From positions 1 through 62,000 of the forward strand of contig CAJNDS010002190.1 of the NCBI GenBank assembly GCA_905221605.1: a stretch of DNA of 62,000 nt, read 5' to 3'. The stretch is from Symbiodinium natans. Lineage: Eukaryota; Sar; Dinophyceae; Suessiales; Symbiodiniaceae. Below are positions 28,586-40,150 of this stretch, piece after piece (the first letter of the stretch is position 1; each line of letters opens with the position of its first letter). Made by a program: the position numbers and the translations under genes. The notes under the pieces were generated by a model. It did not search any database. It had not been told where the DNA came from and was given only the letters and a program-made list of their open reading frames with translations.

Positions 28586-31151
28586 GATAGTTTGGCAGGC
28601 CTGGCAGGGTTCACTTGCTTGGTGGAATGGGTCCTCGGAGACCCTTATGCTTGGGGTTTAGGGTTTAGGGTTTAGGGTTTGGGGCTTGGGGTTTAGGGTT
28701 TAGGGTTTAGGGATTGGGGATTGGGGTTTAGGGTTAGGGTTTAGGGTTTGGGGTTTAGGGTCCTGGTGAACTCGCCCGGAGCTACGGAGATCAGAAAATC
28801 AGACGACCGACTCCGCCCTAAATCCTAAACTGGCCCTAAACCCTAAGCCGCGTGTATCTTACAAAAAGGTTCAAAGCTTAAAGCCTGAAGCCTAAACCCT
28901 AAACCCTACACCCGACACCCTAGACCCTAAACCCAAAACCCTAAAGCCAAAACCCTAAACCATATAAACCCCAGAACCATGCCTATGCCCTACAGATCCC
29001 AGACGTCGAGACGCCATCCAACGCTCAGAACCTCATGCTCAACCCCGAAACCCCGAACTCCGCAAAAAACCTCCAAGCTTCACCACCCCCCGGTTTAGGG
29101 TTGAGGGTTTAAGGTTTAGGGTTTAGGGTTTAAGGCTTTTAGCGTTTAGGGTTTGGGCTTTAGGGTTTCAGGGTTTCAGGGTTTAGGGTTCACAAAAAGC
29201 TTGGTCTCAGTATATGGAAGGCACCCATGGAAGCACTTTAGTGTTCAGGGTTTAGGGTTTAGGGTCATGGTAACGATGATATGCTAAGCGTGCCCTGTTT
29301 AGTGATGCAAGGGGGCACAGCAGCACTTGGCTACCAAGAAGCCCGAACGAGCATCCTCAAACCCTAAACCCTAAACCCTAAACCCCAAACCCCAAACCCC
29401 AAACCCTAGACCACTCCCAAAAACCCAAAACAAAGCGGCTCGGCCTGGCTCAAAATGAACGGGTACCCCGGAGGCGAATTGGGAGGCGCTCGAAGAGGGC
29501 CAGCAGCTGCGGTTCATGTGTGGGGTCCCTAAACTCTAAGCTCTAAATCCTAAACCCTAAACCCTAAACCCTAAACCCTAAACCCTAAACCCTAAACCCT
29601 AAACCCTAAACCCTACACGAGAAACCCTAACCTAAAGGGGCTTTGGGGAGGGGTTTGAGGACGATAAAGCTTAGGGTTCGGGGGGGGGGGGGGGGGGGGG
29701 GATTGGGTTTTCAGGGATAAGGGGCTAGGATTAAAGGGTTCAAGGTTGTGTCGGGGGTTTAGGGTTTAGGGTTTAGGGTTTAGGGTTTAGGGTTTAGGGT
29801 TTAGGGTTTGGGGGGGGGGTTCTGAGTCAAGCCTTGGGAGAAGCAGCGGTTTAGGGTTTAGGGTCGTTAGGGTGGTTGTTAGGGTTTTAGGGTTGCTAGG
29901 GTTTTATGGTTTTAGGGCTTCAGGGTTTGAGGGTTTTAGGGTTTATAGGCTTTACAGGGCTTATTTGGCTTAAAGGGTTTATGGGTTATAGGGTTTATGG
30001 GGTTTGTAGGACTTGTGGGGGTTTCGTAGTGCCGCCATCATCGTGAACCAAGGAAGCCTGCACAAAGATGTGCAGGCCGCGGTCATGTGCTTCATTGTTG
30101 TCAATGAGGTCCCCGGCGAGCCCCAGAACCCTTTAATTAAGGGTTAAGGGTTTAGGGTTTAGGGTTTAGGGGTTTAGGGTTTAGCCTAAACCTCAAGCCC
30201 TAAGCCCTAAGCCCTAAACCCTCAACCCCAAACAGTGATCCCCAATCCCTAAACCCTAAACCCTAAACCCTAAACCCTACACCCTAAACCCTGCCTCCGC
30301 GCGTTTTGCTTGCAAGCAGCCCCAGGGAGATTGTTCTCGAGATGGGGGGGAGGGGGGTACAAAGCCAGTTGCTGTGTCTGGCAAACCCGATTCATCTGAG
30401 CCTGTGGCCGAAACCGCTCCCTAAACCCTAAACCCTAAACCCCAAACGCTAAACCCTAAACCCCAAACGCTAAACCCTAAACCCCAAACCTCTAACAGCC
30501 CGAAAACGGTAGGAGTGGAAGGCTGAGAGAAACCGAGACCTCCTGCGGTTTAGACCAGTGCTCATCTCAACTGGGATCTTGAGCCACCAGTCATCTGAAG
30601 GGACTCTACCTGGGAGTTCTGGGGTTGTACCCTTGGGTTTGGAACCCCAGAACCCTAAACCCTAAACCCTAAACCCTAAACCCTAAACCCTAAACCCGGA
30701 GTATATTAAGGGGAACCTTGAAGGGGTACAACCTTAGGGGTACGAGTCTTACAATCCCTTGACAATTAGGCCTCCGCGGCCGGAGCGCGTAACTGAGACA
30801 AAGGTGGGCGGTTTCTGCTTCTATAACCCTATACTCCTCCTATAAACAAGTTGAGGGTTTAGGGTTTAGGGTTTAGGGTTTAGGGTTTAGGGCAGTCTCT
30901 CGATTTCTGTGTCGAAGCTGCTCAGGAGCCCAGTCGCGTGACAGAGGCGAGGTTGGTCTCGCCCCGGCTTTAGATACACCGCGCATCCCCGGCCTGGCTC
31001 TTAGGGTTTCGGGTTTAGGGTTTAGGGTTTAGGGTGTAGGGTGTAGGGTTCAGGGTTCAGGGTTTAGGTAGATGAACCAGAAGCCATGTTAGGGCCCACT
31101 TCATCTGCACGGAGAGCATGCTCAGCTTCACAGATATCGGCGCACGGACCA
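28586..31151. other. Islands and arrays upstream of UBC13
   Basis: TTTAGGG arrays at 28653-28765, 29090-29190, 29757-29812 and 30855-30893. CCCTAAA arrays at 29360-29405, 29549-29616, 30248-30292, 30420-30492 and 30655-30695. A G22 run at 29680-29701. Possible plus-strand exons: 29467-29516 (stretch ANWEALEEGQQLRFMCG) and 30034-30130. Possible minus-strand exons: 30555-30600 and 31085-31148. None is recognised. Confidence 0.45.
30622..30765. other. Dispersed sequence interrupted by a telomere array
   Basis: GTACAACCTTAGGGGTACGAG (30726-30746) recurs at 51441-51461. The inverse arm GGGGTTGTACCCTTGG lies left of a CCCTAAA array (30655-30695). The array therefore appears inside a foldback-type unit. 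Confidence 0.45.
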
Positions 31152-31302
31152 CCCTAAACCCTAAACCCTAAACCCTAAACCCTAAACCCTAAACCCTAAA
31201 CCCTAAACCCTAAACCCTAAACCCTAAACCCTAAACCCTAAACCCTAAACCCTAAACCCTAAACCCTAAACCCTAAACCCTAAACCCTAAACCCTAAACC
31301 CT
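31152..31302 (-). repeat. Long perfect telomere array, about 21 units
   Basis: Uninterrupted CCCTAAA for 151 bp. It is not at a sequence end. Confidence 0.98.
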
Positions 31303-31770
31303 GTCCCTAAACCCTAAACCCAAGGTCCTCACAGCCACGCCAACCCTCAGCCTTTTCAATTCTGAATCCTAAGTCCTGGCAGTATTCAGTGGACGTTCAT
31401 GGAGGGAAACCTGGCCCCGCCCATGAAAGAAGGGAACCCACGTGCCTCTGCTGAAGGAGTGATCTGAAAAAGGTGCTGTAACCTTAAGTCTCTATGGGGG
31501 ATAGAGGGCTCTATAGAGATTAGGGCCGAGTCTAAAGTTTGCCCAATAATCAAGCCCAGACTAGTGTTTAGGGTTTAGGGTATAGGGTCTAGGGCTTAGG
31601 ACCATGAGCTAATCAATGGATGGGAGCCCGCGCGGCCGCTGATGCATCGAACGGCTGAGTTGCAGGGGTCAGAGGCGAGACACGGATGCGTCGAAAAGGA
31701 TCCCCCGAAATAGATAATTAACCCGAGCCCTAAGCCCTGCCTCAACCTGCGATGTGGTTCCTTGGGCTTT
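31303..31770. other. Island, unassigned
   Basis: Minus-strand open frames at about 31395-31465 and 31625-31705 resemble exons but are unsupported. A short TTTAGGG motif lies at 31566-31600. Confidence 0.3.
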
Positions 31771-31774
31771 GAAT

Positions 31775-32092
31775 TACGTATACATGTACACACACATATA
31801 TATATATACATATAAGTATATATACATATAAGTATATATACATATATATATATATAGATATATGTATAGGGAGAAACAGAGAGAGAGAGATAGTTAAAAA
31901 AAGTCAGAGAGAGAGAGAGAGAGCGAGAAAAAAAGACCGATATATGTATATGTATATATATATATATACAGAGATCGATCTATGTACACACACAGAGATG
32001 TATATATGTGTGTGTATATATATATATATATTTAGAATACGCACATACACATCTGCAGATGACAAACGTAACATAGTGAGACAGAGAGAGAA
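31775..32092. repeat. Mixed TATA/GAGA/CACA microsatellite
   Basis: TA-rich (31786-31870), GA-rich (31871-31935), TA and CA runs (31940-32050), GA again (32078-32090). There is no coding content. Confidence 0.95.
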
Positions 32093-32184
32093 TAGCACCA
32101 GAAGATGCTAGCTTGGAGCCTCTAGGAAAATCCGAACCTATGCAGAGTTGAGGATCTTAGGGCTTAGGAAAGTTTAGGGTCTTG

Positions 32185-32372
32185 GGCTTGAAGGCGTTTT
32201 TTTTAAAGCCAAATTCTGGGGCTTTTCGAAGCTGACCGTGGCTTTGCCACACCCGGGGACTGTCTTGCACGTCAGCCCCAAAATTTCAGCAACTCGGCTG
32301 CAGCTGGCAATCCAGCGCAATTCAGGTGCTCTCAAAATTCTGGTCACTGGAGTTGAGTTTTCTTTTGCTTAG
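32185..32372 (+). CDS. Possible exon, unrecognised (weak CS-domain resemblance)
   Basis: An open frame of about 60 codons ends in TAG. It contains FSKLTVALPHPGTVLHVSP and TRLQLAIQRNSGALKILV, a beta-rich pattern a little like p23/NudC CS domains. I would not assign it. It precedes a TTTGGGG/TTTAGGG array. Confidence 0.3.
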
Positions 32373-32407
32373 GGCTTAGGGGCTGAGAGCCCGATAACCT
32401 AGGGAGA

Positions 32408-32518
32408 CGACTAGGGTTTGGGGTTTGGGGTTTGGGGTTTGGGGTTTAGGGTTTAGGGTTTAGGGTTTAGGGTTTAGGGTTTAGGGTTTAGGGTTTAGGG
32501 TGTAAGGTTTAGGGTTTG
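32408..32518 (+). repeat. TTTGGGG then TTTAGGG array
   Basis: Four to five TTTGGGG units pass into about ten TTTAGGG units. Confidence 0.95.
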
Positions 32519-32529
32519 GGCTGACCATG

Positions 32530-32652
32530 AATTGAGAGAGCTTGCCCAATGGTTCTTGGGCAGGAGGGTCCCTCTCTGGGCCCTCGAGGAGGAGGCGATC
32601 TTCAGCCAACTCTCACTTTGCCAACAACGCGGTGAGGGCCTGTTGCACCTGC
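32530..32652 (+). CDS. Possible exon, unrecognised
   Basis: An open frame with stretch ELAQWFLGRRVPLWALEEEA, between two telomere-derived tracts. Composition is protein-like; no family and no phase partner are established. Confidence 0.3.
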
Positions 32653-34065
32653 ACCCTAAAGCCTACGCCCTCAACCCTAAACCCTGAACCCTTGCAGTCC
32701 CTAAACCCCAAAACATAAACCCTGAACCCTTAAAGCCCTAAACCCTAAACCCTACAAACCCCCGGGAACGGGTTAGGGTGTTTAAGGGTTTAGAGGAACC
32801 CGAAAACCACCTACAGAATTCCAAGTAGCCCTAATCCCCCATGAGGCCTTCAAGCACCCAAAACCCAAAACCCTAAATCCTAAACCCTAATTACCCTAAT
32901 TACCCTAATTACCCGAATTACCCGAATTTCCCTAATTGCCCTAATTTCCCTACATCCTAAACCCAAAACCCTACATCCCAAAACCCAAAACCCTAAACCC
33001 CACCAGCTTTCAGGTTTAGGGTTTAGGGATGGGATTCCGGGAGTCCGAGCCCCAAACTCTATAGATTTGAGCCCTGAACCCTCAAAGGGTTTAGGGTTTA
33101 GGGTTTGGGTTTAGGGTCTAGGGTTTAGGGTTTAGGGTTTAGGGTTTAGGGTTTAGGGTGATTCAAGCCCACATTCAAGACGAATAGCCTTGAGGAAGCC
33201 CCCCACGAGCCCGAAGCCACGGAAGCCGCAAAACGTAGGCCTAGGGCCTAGGGTTTGGGATGCCCCAAACGTCCTAACAGCAAAAGTTAAACCCTAAACC
33301 CTATACCAGGTGCCTTTGGGATGCAAAGCAAACCTAGGGAGCCTCAGGGGAATAGTAGGTGCCTTTAGTGTTGCAAGTGGTTTCGGGCTTAGGGTTTTGG
33401 GCCTAGGGCTAAAGGCTTAGGGTTCAGGGTGTAGGATTTAGGATTTGCGGGTTTCGGGTTTGTGGCTCAAGGCCCCTAAACCTTGCTTCTTCATTGTCCC
33501 AAGGAATTAAAGGCCAAGCCTCCTGTCTCCTGCTAAATAAGAAAAGCCTTCGACTCTTGGCTAAGTAAGACACTTAAAGCCTTAAACCCTAAACCCTAAA
33601 CCCTAAACCCTAAACCCTAAACCCTAAACCCTAAACCCTAAACCCTACACCCTACACCCCCGTCCGTACCTGTGTCTCGGTCTCGCCCTTCATGCCGTGG
33701 TCGAAGAGCATGGCAAGCAGGTCTCGAAACTCCTGCGCCAAGATTTGGGTTCGAGGTTTAGGGTTTAGGGTTTAGGGTTTAGGTTTTAGGTTTTAGGGTT
33801 TAGGGTTTAGGGTGCGGATTTAGGGTTTATATAGGGTTTCGGGTTTATATAGAGCGTTGAGATTTAAGGTTTAGCACCCCAAACCCTGCTTGAATTCCAG
33901 ATGATAGGGTTTAAGCCAAAAATTCGGGATGCTCGTTAAGCCCTAGAATTTAAAACGCACCACTCTAAGCGAGTTTCCTAAGCTGATCCTGGATTCTCGC
34001 CCGTACAAGGGGTTCAACGTCGCGCACGGGGGAGTGCCAACTGTCTAGGGGTTAGGAGTGCACGG
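32653..34065. other. Islands and arrays
   Basis: A 9-mer block (CCCTAATTA) at 32884-32952. TTTAGGG at 33087-33160. CCCTAAA at 33583-33658. TTTAGGG variants at 33757-33850. A possible minus exon at 33664-33755 has a GT donor (CAG|GTACGG) and stretch FRDLLAMLFDHGMKG, not recognised. A possible plus exon is at about 33165-33235. Confidence 0.4.
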
Positions 34066-34205
34066 GTTAGGGTTTAGGGTTTAGGGTTTAGGGTTTAGGG
34101 TTTAGGGTTTAGGGTTTAGGGTTTAGGGTTTAGGGTTTAGGGTTTAGGGTTTAGGGTTTAGGGTTTAGGGTTTAGGGTTTAGGGTTTAGGGTTTAGGGTT
34201 TAGGG
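34066..34205 (+). repeat. Long perfect telomere array, about 20 units
   Basis: Uninterrupted TTTAGGG for 140 bp. Confidence 0.98.
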
Positions 34206-35102
34206 ACGAGGAAAACATCAGTGTTCTGAACCAAGAATATAATATGTCCGGGTAGCAGATGAACGGCCCAAAACCCACACCCTAAATTGTAGGAGCACAA
34301 GTCCCAGCTAAACCGCCTCAAGCCCTGCAGGCAGACCATTGACAACTCGGCAGACATCCCACTATGCGAAGCGGTACCCTGCAGTTTAGGGGCTCTCCTC
34401 TTCGAATACGGGGCCTTATATGTTGGTGTGCCCAAAAAACCCTAAACCCTAAACCCTAAACCCTAAACCCTAAACCCTAAACCCTAAACCCTAAACCCTA
34501 AACCCTAAAGAACCCTAGACCCTAAGCCCTAAGCCCTAAGCCCCAAACCCCAAACCCCAAATCCATGAAGGTCTCGCTCCGCGGGGGCGGCGACGGGCTC
34601 ACTGGGAGCGGTAGGCGGCCACTTGCCGCCCTTGCCTCTTCGGGGGGTGGGGGGGTGGGGGGTGGGGTAGGGTTTTATGGGCTTATGGGTTTTGTGGGTT
34701 TTGGTGGGTTTTGGTGGGTTTTGTGGGTTTTGTGGGTTTGGTGGGTTTAGTGGGTTTTGTGGGTTTAGGGGTTTATGGGTTTATGGGTTTAGCTCAGAGG
34801 GGGGATATGGTAGTGTCTTTCTATTTTCTCCTCCTGCTCTTATTACTAGCACTTACCTCTTACCCTTGCCTTTCAGCACCAGTGCCATGTTACAATTGAT
34901 AATTAACCGATTGCCCTTCGCAGCCGGTAATTCCCAAGACAAGAATGCCGCAGTTGCCTGCTGCCCGTGCTCATCCGCCCCTACCTGCACTGCCTCCAGC
35001 CGGCTCTGGTCCTCCTTTGCGATAGAGCAGGGTCCCAAATGTCCTCGCGCATGCACATCCGCGACTTCACTGAGTAGCGATGGCGCAAAGTTGCCACAAA
35101 GC
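34206..35102. other. Islands with a CCCTAAA array and TTTTGTGGG variants
   Basis: CCCTAAA at 34439-34509. A G/T-rich degenerate block (TTTTGTGGG and TTTATGGG) at 34665-34790. Open minus frames at about 34845-35102 are protein-like (stretch SLLSEVADVHARGHLGP in one frame), with a possible GT donor at about 34970. No family is recognised. Confidence 0.4.
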
Positions 35103-35159
35103 TGCCACTTGGGTTTAGGGTTTAGGGTTTAGGGTTTAGGGTTTAGGGTGCCACTTGGG
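35103..35159. repeat. (TTTAGGG)5 flanked by an 11-bp direct repeat
   Basis: TGCCACTTGGG at 35103-35113 and 35149-35159 encloses a pure telomere array of about 35 bp. It is the cleanest example here of an array bounded by a target-site-like duplication. Confidence 0.9.
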
Positions 35160-35245
35160 GGCATGGCCACAAAGCAGAGCAGGCCGTGGTCCGGATCCTG
35201 ATTGCGTGCCACGCACGCCTGCCACTCTGACGGAGCAGTCCTTGC

Positions 35246-35316
35246 CCCTAAACCCTAAACCCTAAACCCTAAACCCTAAACCCTAAACCCTAAACCCTAA
35301 ACCCTAAACCCTAAAC
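35246..35316 (-). repeat. Telomere array, about 10 units
   Basis: Perfect CCCTAAA between islands with open minus-strand frames (35160-35235 contains stretch ARNQDPDHGLLCFVAMPP). Confidence 0.95.
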
Positions 35317-35432
35317 TCCGAAGCTTCGCCGCCTGGCGACGTAAGCTTTCGGCATTCATGGCCAGAGGCTTGCCTTGGCCAGCCAGGTGTGCTGCGAGCT
35401 GGGATGGCCTTACTCGATGTAATGAAAACTGG

Positions 35433-35569
35433 CTGGTTCTTAGTAGGGAAGAGGTACCCTGCACAATCCCTTAAAGGGTGTACATAGGGCCCTAGTTCCC
35501 GGTACCCTACACAATCCCTTAAAGGGTGTATCTAGGGCCCTAGTTCCCTCATTCCCTACTAAGAACCAG
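35433..35569. mobile_element. Foldback element with perfect 18-bp terminal inverted repeats
   Basis: CTGGTTCTTAGTAGGGAA at 35433-35450 is the exact inverse of 35552-35569. The interior is two 48-bp tandem units (35453-35500 and 35501-35548) starting GGTACCCT and ending TAGTTCCC. There is no coding capacity. Related ends occur at 19745-19800 and 39035-39057. Confidence 0.9.
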
Positions 35570-35609
35570 GGGGAAAAACCGGTGTTAGGGTCCCCTTGAA
35601 TTATTTAGG

Positions 35610-35712
35610 CTTGGCAGCCCAGTAACCGTATGATAATAAGGATACCCCTTGTTGGGGTGGTTACTTTATAAGGAACCTTGAACCCAAAAACGGGAGAACG
35701 CTATCAGTGGTA
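35610..35712. mobile_element. Family A foldback element, intact-looking copy
   Basis: Starts CTTGGCAGCCCAGTAACC, has ATAATAAGGATACCCC and GGTTACTTTATAAGGAACC, and ends near ATCAGTGGTATG. Confidence 0.75.
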
Positions 35713-35733
35713 TGAAGATTAGGACTCTTCTCA

Positions 35734-35810
35734 GGGTAGTTGCATGGTTCCTTAAAATGTGCCCTTAAAAGGGGATCCCGTATATACCCCGAAGATACCC
35801 TATGCAACCC
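35734..35810. mobile_element. Foldback element, GTTGCATGG family
   Basis: GGGTAGTTGCATGG at the left against CCCTATGCAACCC at the right. The centre CCTTAAAATGTGCCCTTAAAAGG is itself partly palindromic. A related copy is at 40902-41024. Confidence 0.6.
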
Positions 35811-38578
35811 AAAAAATAGCAGAGGCTACCAAGCAACCCCTAAACCCCAAACCCTAAACCCAAAACCCTACACCCTAAACCTTTCTTTCTACATACATAT
35901 ATACAGATATATAAACCCTAATGACTTAGTGTGCATGGGCTCGGGATTTTGCCGGGGTTCTACGAGGCCTTCTGGGTCGTAGTTGCTCCGGTCGGCGTAG
36001 GCTACATTAGGGAAGCCAAGACCCGAATGGGGTTTAGGGTTTAGGGTTTAGGGTTTAGGGTTTAGGGTTTAGGGTTCAGGGTCTAAGCACCCCCAGAAGC
36101 CCTGAACGCCCCCCTAAACGCCCCAAACGTTCTTGCCCGAAGCCCTACAAACCCTGAGAATCGTATACAGTATAGTAGCCTAACAATAGCAGAATAGCAT
36201 AATCACAGAACAATAGAAAAAAACATTGAAGAATGTGACAATATTGGGTTCAAGGATAGAGGGCAAGTTTGTGGTACAGTTGACACCCAAACCCTACATG
36301 CGCCTGACTTTCCCGAAGCTGTACGTGCCATCGCCTTGCGGAAGAGTTGTGGTCAAGGGCTACTCGGAGGGGACCCCTTGAAGGGACTCATAGCCCCCAC
36401 CCACCACCGACCGGGGAAGGTGGGGAGGGGGGCAACCCCAAAGCATCACCCACAGGGGGGAGGGGGGAGGCGGGAGGGTGGCGAACCCAACCCCCAACAT
36501 TTACCCTGAAGCCCGAATTGAAGCCATTGAAGCCTTAACACTCTACCAAACTCAGCCACCAAAGCCCCAAACCGTACAACGCCAAACCCCGACGCCGCAA
36601 ACGCTACAACCCCCGAAACCCCCTAAACCCCATAAACCCCCTAAACCCCCTAAACCCCTAAACCCCCTAACCCCTTCATTGGGGGGTTCCTTCCTTTAGC
36701 TTGATGTACAGCTGTCAAGACAGGACAAGACCTTATATGTCTGGGTTTCAGGTGCCGTCTGGGCCCGTTCCTGCAAGTTCTGCATCAGGAAATGAGGGAA
36801 TCCGTATGGACCAAGTGAACCCGAAAAGACTTAGAAGCCTAGGCCCTAAACCCTACACCCCGCTCTGAAACCCCTAGAGCCTAGACCCAAAACCCCAAAC
36901 CCCAAACCCCAAACCCCAAACCCTAAACCCTAAACCCTAAACCCTAAACCCTAAACCCTAAACCCTAAACCCTAAACCCTAAACCCTAAACCCTAAACCC
37001 TAAACCCAAACACCACTCTGAACCCCTCAAGCCTAGACCCCAAACCCTAAACCCCAATCTGAAACCAGGTAAGAGCTGGTAGAGAGCCAAGGCCCGCCAA
37101 ATTGCAGGGATCAGGGTTTGGGGTTTAGGGTTTGGGGATGTTTGGGGTTTGGGGTTTAGGGTTTAGGGTTTAGGGTTTAGGGTTTAGGGATAGGGTTTAG
37201 TTTAGTGCGTTTAGGCTTTAGGGTTTAGGGCTTCAAGGTTGTTCTTCAAAAGCTCGCCCCTGTTTGGATTTCTCTACTCCGCACTCACGCAAAAAAAAAC
37301 CCTACACCCTGAACCATAACTCCCCGGCAACCCGTCGAGTTCAAGAGGCTGTTCATAGACCCTAAACCAGGGTTTAGGGTTTAGGGTTTAGGTTTAGGGT
37401 TTAAACCGTTCACGCTCTGCAAAAGCCAGGCAGTGCAAGATGACGGCACGATGGCTGACTGGGATTTGATTCTTATTGTTCTCGTCGTATACGCAGGACT
37501 CGAAGGGAATCAATCCCCAGCCGTGACAGTGCAGGAGCGCGCGCGCGCGGCGCATTCAAGAGCTTAGAAAAAACTCCTGAACGATCAGGATACCAGGAGA
37601 AAGCAGCCCGCAAGAGTCGCGGTGACAGGGATTTGATTTTTGTTCTCGCCTCAAACACGCAGGACATCGCAGGACTCTACGGCAAACGTCCATCCCCAGT
37701 CTGAAACCCCTAAAGCCTAGACCCTAAACCCTAAACCCTAAACCCTAAACCCTAAACCCGAAACCCTAAACCCTAATCCCCACTCTGAAACCCCGAAAGC
37801 CTATAGACCCTAAACCCCAGACCCCACTCTGAAACTCCTAGAGCCTAGACCCTACACCCAAAACCCCAGAAACCCCTTAGGGTTCATCTACCCTGGAGGG
37901 CTTACGGTAGTAGAGGTATATGACTCCAATTTCTAGGGTTCATTTGGACCCCAAGGATTGGGTAGCCTTTTTTTCATACCTCAAACTGTATACATCGGGA
38001 CAACAAGGTGCTGGGTTTAGGGTTTCGGGTTTAGGTTTAGGGCTTAGGACTTAGGGTGTTGCCTTCTCCCTCTTGGGCCTTTTTACGGGGTTGAGGTGAC
38101 TTCAGCTGTTTTTGGCTAATGCTTCTGTGTTGCTTCGGCTCACAGGGCTGGGGCTTCAGGGCTTTTCCCCTAAACCCTAAACCCTAAACCCTAAATCCTA
38201 AGCCTTATTTTGGGGCTGAACGATGCCCCTAAGCCTAAGCCCCAAACCCTGAACCCCATACGCTGCCGGGCTCCGCGCCCAAAGGGCTAGGGACCACCAA
38301 AGTGATGGACAGCGCATGCAGACCTAAGGAGGACTGCAGCAGTTTAGGGTTTAGGGCATAGGGTTTAGGGCATAGGGCTTGGGGTCCCGGGTTTGGGGTT
38401 GTAGGGTTTTAGGGTTTTAGGGTTGTAGGGTGTAAGGTTCAGGGTTTGGGGTTGAGGGTTTTTACACGAGACTCGGGGTTGAGGGCCATGACCTTCTCGT
38501 GAGGTCGAAGTTTGAGAGATGTGTCGAAAGCAGCTTGTTTTTTGAATACAGGGGTCCTGCACGAACCCTGTAATTGGG
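35811..38578. other. Islands and arrays
   Basis: TTTAGGG at 36031-36076 and 37140-37200. CCCCAAA/CCCTAAA at 36890-37008. CCCTAAA at 37715-37780. A 60-bp duplication beginning GGGATTTGATT at 37461-37520 and 37628-37699. Possible exons, all unrecognised: minus 35933-36003; plus 36292-36383; plus 36751-36840 (after TTTCAG); minus 38065-38150; minus 38230-38340. Confidence 0.4.
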
Positions 38579-38712
38579 GTTTAGGGTTTAGGGTTTAGGG
38601 TTTAGGGTTTAGGGTTTAGGGTTTAGGGTTTAGGGTTTAGGGTTTAGGGTTTAGGGTTTAGGGTTTAGGGTTTAGGGTTTAGGGTTTAGGGTTTAGGGTT
38701 TAGGGTTTAGGG
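38579..38712 (+). repeat. Long perfect telomere array, about 19 units
   Basis: TTTAGGG, followed by degenerate TTCGGGCTTGGGG units. Confidence 0.97.
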
Positions 38713-39059
38713 CTTCGGGCTTGGGGCTTCGGGCTTAGGGTTTAGGGTTTAGGCAGCCCCAAGGACCGACGCTTCTTGAAACCTCTTCTGGTTTGACAAA
38801 AGCCCTCCCGCCCTGGCTCTTTCTAGGGTTTAGGGTTTAGGGTTTAGGGTGTAGGGTTTAGGGTTTAGGGTTTAGGGGGGTGGGTGTGGAATTCGGTACC
38901 CTAGATCCCCCCGATGTGAAGTAGGTAAGTAGGTTACCAAGATCTTGATGATTTTAAATAAACCTTTAAGGGAGTACAGGGGTTCAGGGTTTAGAGTCCA
39001 GGGCTTCGGGTATAGGGTTTTACGGCGGTATCTTATTCCCTCATTCCCTACGAAGAGCA
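38713..39059. other. Island with TTTAGGG tract and element fragment
   Basis: TTTAGGG at 38825-38878. Unique AT-rich sequence at 38880-38980. The element-like end TTCCCTCATTCCCTACGAAGAG at 39036-39057 abuts the next array. Confidence 0.5.
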
Positions 39060-39270
39060 CCCTAAACCCTAAACCCTAAACCCTAAACCCTAAACCCTAA
39101 ACCCTAAACCCTAAACCCTATATAAACCCTAAACCCTACACCCTACACCCTACACCCTAAACCCTAAACCCTAAACCCTAAACCCTAAACCCTAAACCCG
39201 AAACCCTAAACCCTAAACCCTAAACCCTAAACCCTAAACCCTAAACCCTAAACCCTAAACCCTAAACCCT
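39060..39270 (-). repeat. Longest C-strand array, about 30 units
   Basis: CCCTAAA with a CCCTATATAAA interruption and a CCCTACA block in the middle. Confidence 0.97.
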
Positions 39271-39888
39271 GCCTGCTCTGCGGAAGGGGGCCGAGGTGGT
39301 CGCCGACGAGTGCCGGCTTTGCCTTAGATTCGGCTGCTCGAAGGGGTTTCCGGGTTTAGGGTGTGTAGGGCTTAGGGTTTAGGGTTTAGGGTTTGTAGGT
39401 TTTGTAGGGTGTTTAGGGCTTAGGGTTTGGGGGGTTTAGAGGTTTTCGGGGCTAGGGTTTAGAGGTTTCGAGGTTTTCGGGGTTTAGGGGTTTAGAGGTC
39501 TTAGGGCTTTAGGGGTTCAGGCTTTAGATGTTCAGGGTTTTAGGGGCTGAGGGGTTCAGAGGTTTCGGGCTTCAGGGCTTTGAAGGGGGAAGTGGGCCTC
39601 TAGTGGGGGGCTGTCTATGGCATCTTCCAAGGGTACTTGGGGGGGGGGGGGCGCCCTAAGCTACGTGCCTCCTAAACCCGAAGCCCTAGGCCCTAAGCCC
39701 TATAAATCCTAAACCCTAAACCTATACCCTAAACCATTAAGCCCTGAACCCTAAACCCCAAAGCCTAAATCCCAAGCCCCCTGGGCAGCTTGGAAAAAAA
39801 GGGATTAGCCGTGGAGCCGAGCGCGGTCGCGAAAGCCACCATCTCCTTCCAAGTCTCACTATCACTGAAGGCAGCTTCAGGAGGGAGG
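39271..39888. other. Islands and degenerate G-strand repeats
   Basis: Degenerate TTTAGGG derivatives at 39355-39560. A G13 run at about 39639-39651. C-strand derivatives at 39670-39780. A possible minus exon at about 39805-39882 (stretch SETWKEMVAFATALGS), unrecognised. Confidence 0.4.
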
Positions 39889-40150
39889 GTTTAGGGTTTA
39901 GGGTTTAGGGTTTAGGGTTTAGGGTTTAGGGTTTAGGGTTTAGGGTTTAGGGTTTAGGGTTTAGGGTTCAGGGTTCAGGGTTTAGGGTTTAGGGTTCAGG
40001 GTTTAGGGTTTAGGGTTTAGGGCTTAGAGCTTAGGGCTTATATAGGGCTTAAGGCTTAGGGCTTTGCGCTTAGGGTTTAGCGTGAGGGCTGAGGGCTTAG
40101 GGTTTGCGGTTTAGGGTTTAGGGTTTAGGGTTGAACGTTTAGGGTTGAGG
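39889..40150 (+). repeat. Telomere array passing into degenerate units
   Basis: About 19 TTTAGGG or TTCAGGG units to 40023, then CTTAGGG, TATAGGG and TGAGGG derivatives. Confidence 0.94.

Noticed and set aside
31152-31302. Possible true chromosome end
   Set aside because: The array is bordered by non-telomeric sequence on both sides and many similar arrays follow in both orientations.
34565-34899. Gly/Phe/Val-rich open frames
   Set aside because: Translation of degenerate TTTTGTGGG and TTTATGGG repeats. Many other frames in the window end in Leu-Asn-Pro-Lys-Pro or Gly-Leu-Gly-Phe-Arg-Val for the same reason.
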